From contig CANQOM010000091.1 of the NCBI GenBank assembly GCA_947625445.1, forward strand, positions 1 through 6,582: 6,582 nt of DNA. The letters run 5' to 3'. The translations under genes and the position numbers were made by a program. The notes under the pieces were generated by a model, which ran no database searches, had not been told where the DNA came from, and was given only the letters and a program-made list of their open reading frames with translations. Shown one piece after another: positions 5,828-6,582 of this stretch. This DNA comes from Candidatus Gastranaerophilales bacterium (GTDB taxonomy: Bacteria > Cyanobacteriota > Vampirovibrionia > Gastranaerophilales > Gastranaerophilaceae). Numbering within the stretch: the first letter of the stretch is position 1; the number at the start of each line of letters is the position of its first letter.

Positions 5828-6582
5828 ATGCAAGATACTTTATTAAAAGAAAAGAATTTTGAAGAAGCGATTGAGAATTATTTAATAACAGAAGGCGGTT
5901 ACCAAAAAGGCTCGCCAAAGGCTTTTAATCGTGCTGCGGCATTAGATGAAGATACATTTTTAAAATTTATTAAAACAACGCAAGAAAAACAATGGCAAAA
6001 ACATTGCACAAATTACCCCGATAACCCTGAACATGAAATTTTAAAAAGGTTTCAGGAAGAAGTAGCTGAAACGAATCTTTTACAAGTATTAAGACATGGT
6101 TTTAAAGATAGAGGTGTTCAATTTAATGTTTGTTATTTTAAACCCGAAACCTCAATGAACCCTGATACTGTTGAAAAATATAACCAAAATATCCTGCATT
6201 GTACAAGGCAGATGAAATTTTCCCTGCTTGATGAAAGAAGTATAGATATTGTCCTTTTATTAAACGGTATTCCTATTGTTTCAATGGAATTAAAAAACCA
6301 GTTTACGGGGCAGGATACAACAAACGCAATAAACCAATATAAATTTGATAGAGCAACAAAAGATAAATTATTTGAATTTAAACAAAGAGTATTGGTGCAT
6401 TTTGCGGTTGACTTATATAACGTATTTATGACAACAAGACTTCAAGGGGCAAGTACATATTTTCTTCCGTTTAATCAAGGCTCAAACGGAGCAGGCGAAG
6501 TCGGTGGAAAAGGAAACCCCAATATAGAAGATGATTTTATTACATCTTATTTATGGAAAAAAGTCCTTACAAAAGATACTTT
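5828..6582 (+). CDS. hsdR: Type I restriction endonuclease subunit HsdR, N-terminal part (runs off the window)
   Basis: HsdR is the motor and nuclease of the type I enzyme: it pulls DNA past the bound complex using ATP and cuts at a distance. The window holds the first 251 residues and two bases; the complete protein is usually about 1000 residues. The start ATG at 5828 has gagga at 5816-5820, seven bases upstream, overlapping the stop of the previous gene. The visible part is the HSDR_N nuclease domain. It has SLLDERSIDIVLLLNGIPIV with D140, then MELKNQ with E154 and K156, giving the D-x13-E-x-K pattern of PD-(D/E)xK nucleases, and then NAINQYKFDRA, the conserved QY..DR block of this HsdR branch. 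No stop or frameshift occurs up to the edge. The helicase and HsdM-binding domains lie beyond 6582 and could not be checked. Confidence 0.95.
   Translation, partial: MQDTLLKEKNFEEAIENYLITEGGYQKGSPKAFNRAAALDEDTFLKFIKTTQEKQWQKHCTNYPDNPEHEILKRFQEEVAETNLLQVLRHGFKDRGVQFNVCYFKPETSMNPDTVEKYNQNILHCTRQMKFSLLDERSIDIVLLLNGIPIVSMELKNQFTGQDTTNAINQYKFDRATKDKLFEFKQRVLVHFAVDLYNVFMTTRLQGASTYFLPFNQGSNGAGEVGGKGNPNIEDDFITSYLWKKVLTKDT

Noticed and set aside
1..6582. CRISPR array, insertion sequence or riboswitch
   Set aside because: No regularly spaced repeats, transposase motif, terminal inverted repeats or recognisable structured leader were seen on either strand.

Overview
The window is low-GC DNA that opens with the 3' part of a tRNA-Pro(UGG) gene. 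A gene-poor stretch of about 320 bases follows, and from about 384 to the right edge there is one tightly packed plus-strand operon. That operon is a type I restriction-modification locus: hsdM (384-2114), a RhuM-Fic fusion gene (2107-3111), a small membrane-anchored protein of unknown function (3111-3623), hsdS (3614-4906), a 303-residue protein resembling the LPO_1073/Vpar_1526 family (4906-5817), and the N-terminal third or less of hsdR (5828 to beyond 6582).

HsdM (Mod), HsdS (specificity) and HsdR (nuclease/translocase) are expected to form the pentameric restriction enzyme R2M2S and the M2S methyltransferase. HsdS chooses the bipartite target, HsdM methylates adenine, and HsdR would translocate and cut unmethylated DNA. 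The methylase motifs (DPACGTGG, NPPF), the two-half repeat structure of HsdS and the D...ExK nuclease site of HsdR are all present, so the visible part of the system looks intact. Three non-Hsd genes sit inside the operon. Every junction is an overlap of 1 to 10 bases or, once, a 10-base gap, each with its own Shine-Dalgarno sequence. All six genes are therefore probably on one transcript, and the accessory proteins are probably made alongside the restriction enzyme.

The organism cannot be fixed from this window. The tRNA has no encoded CCA, ribosome binding sites are purine-rich and strong, the code is standard and the DNA is AT-rich. The strong Shine-Dalgarno sequences argue against Bacteroidetes. 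A host-associated low-GC bacterium is plausible, for example a Gastranaerophilales-like (non-photosynthetic cyanobacterial) lineage, but that is only an impression. The position next to a tRNA gene and the accessory genes inside the operon suggest an exchangeable defence locus. No integrase, insertion sequence, CRISPR array or second copy of the tRNA end is seen.
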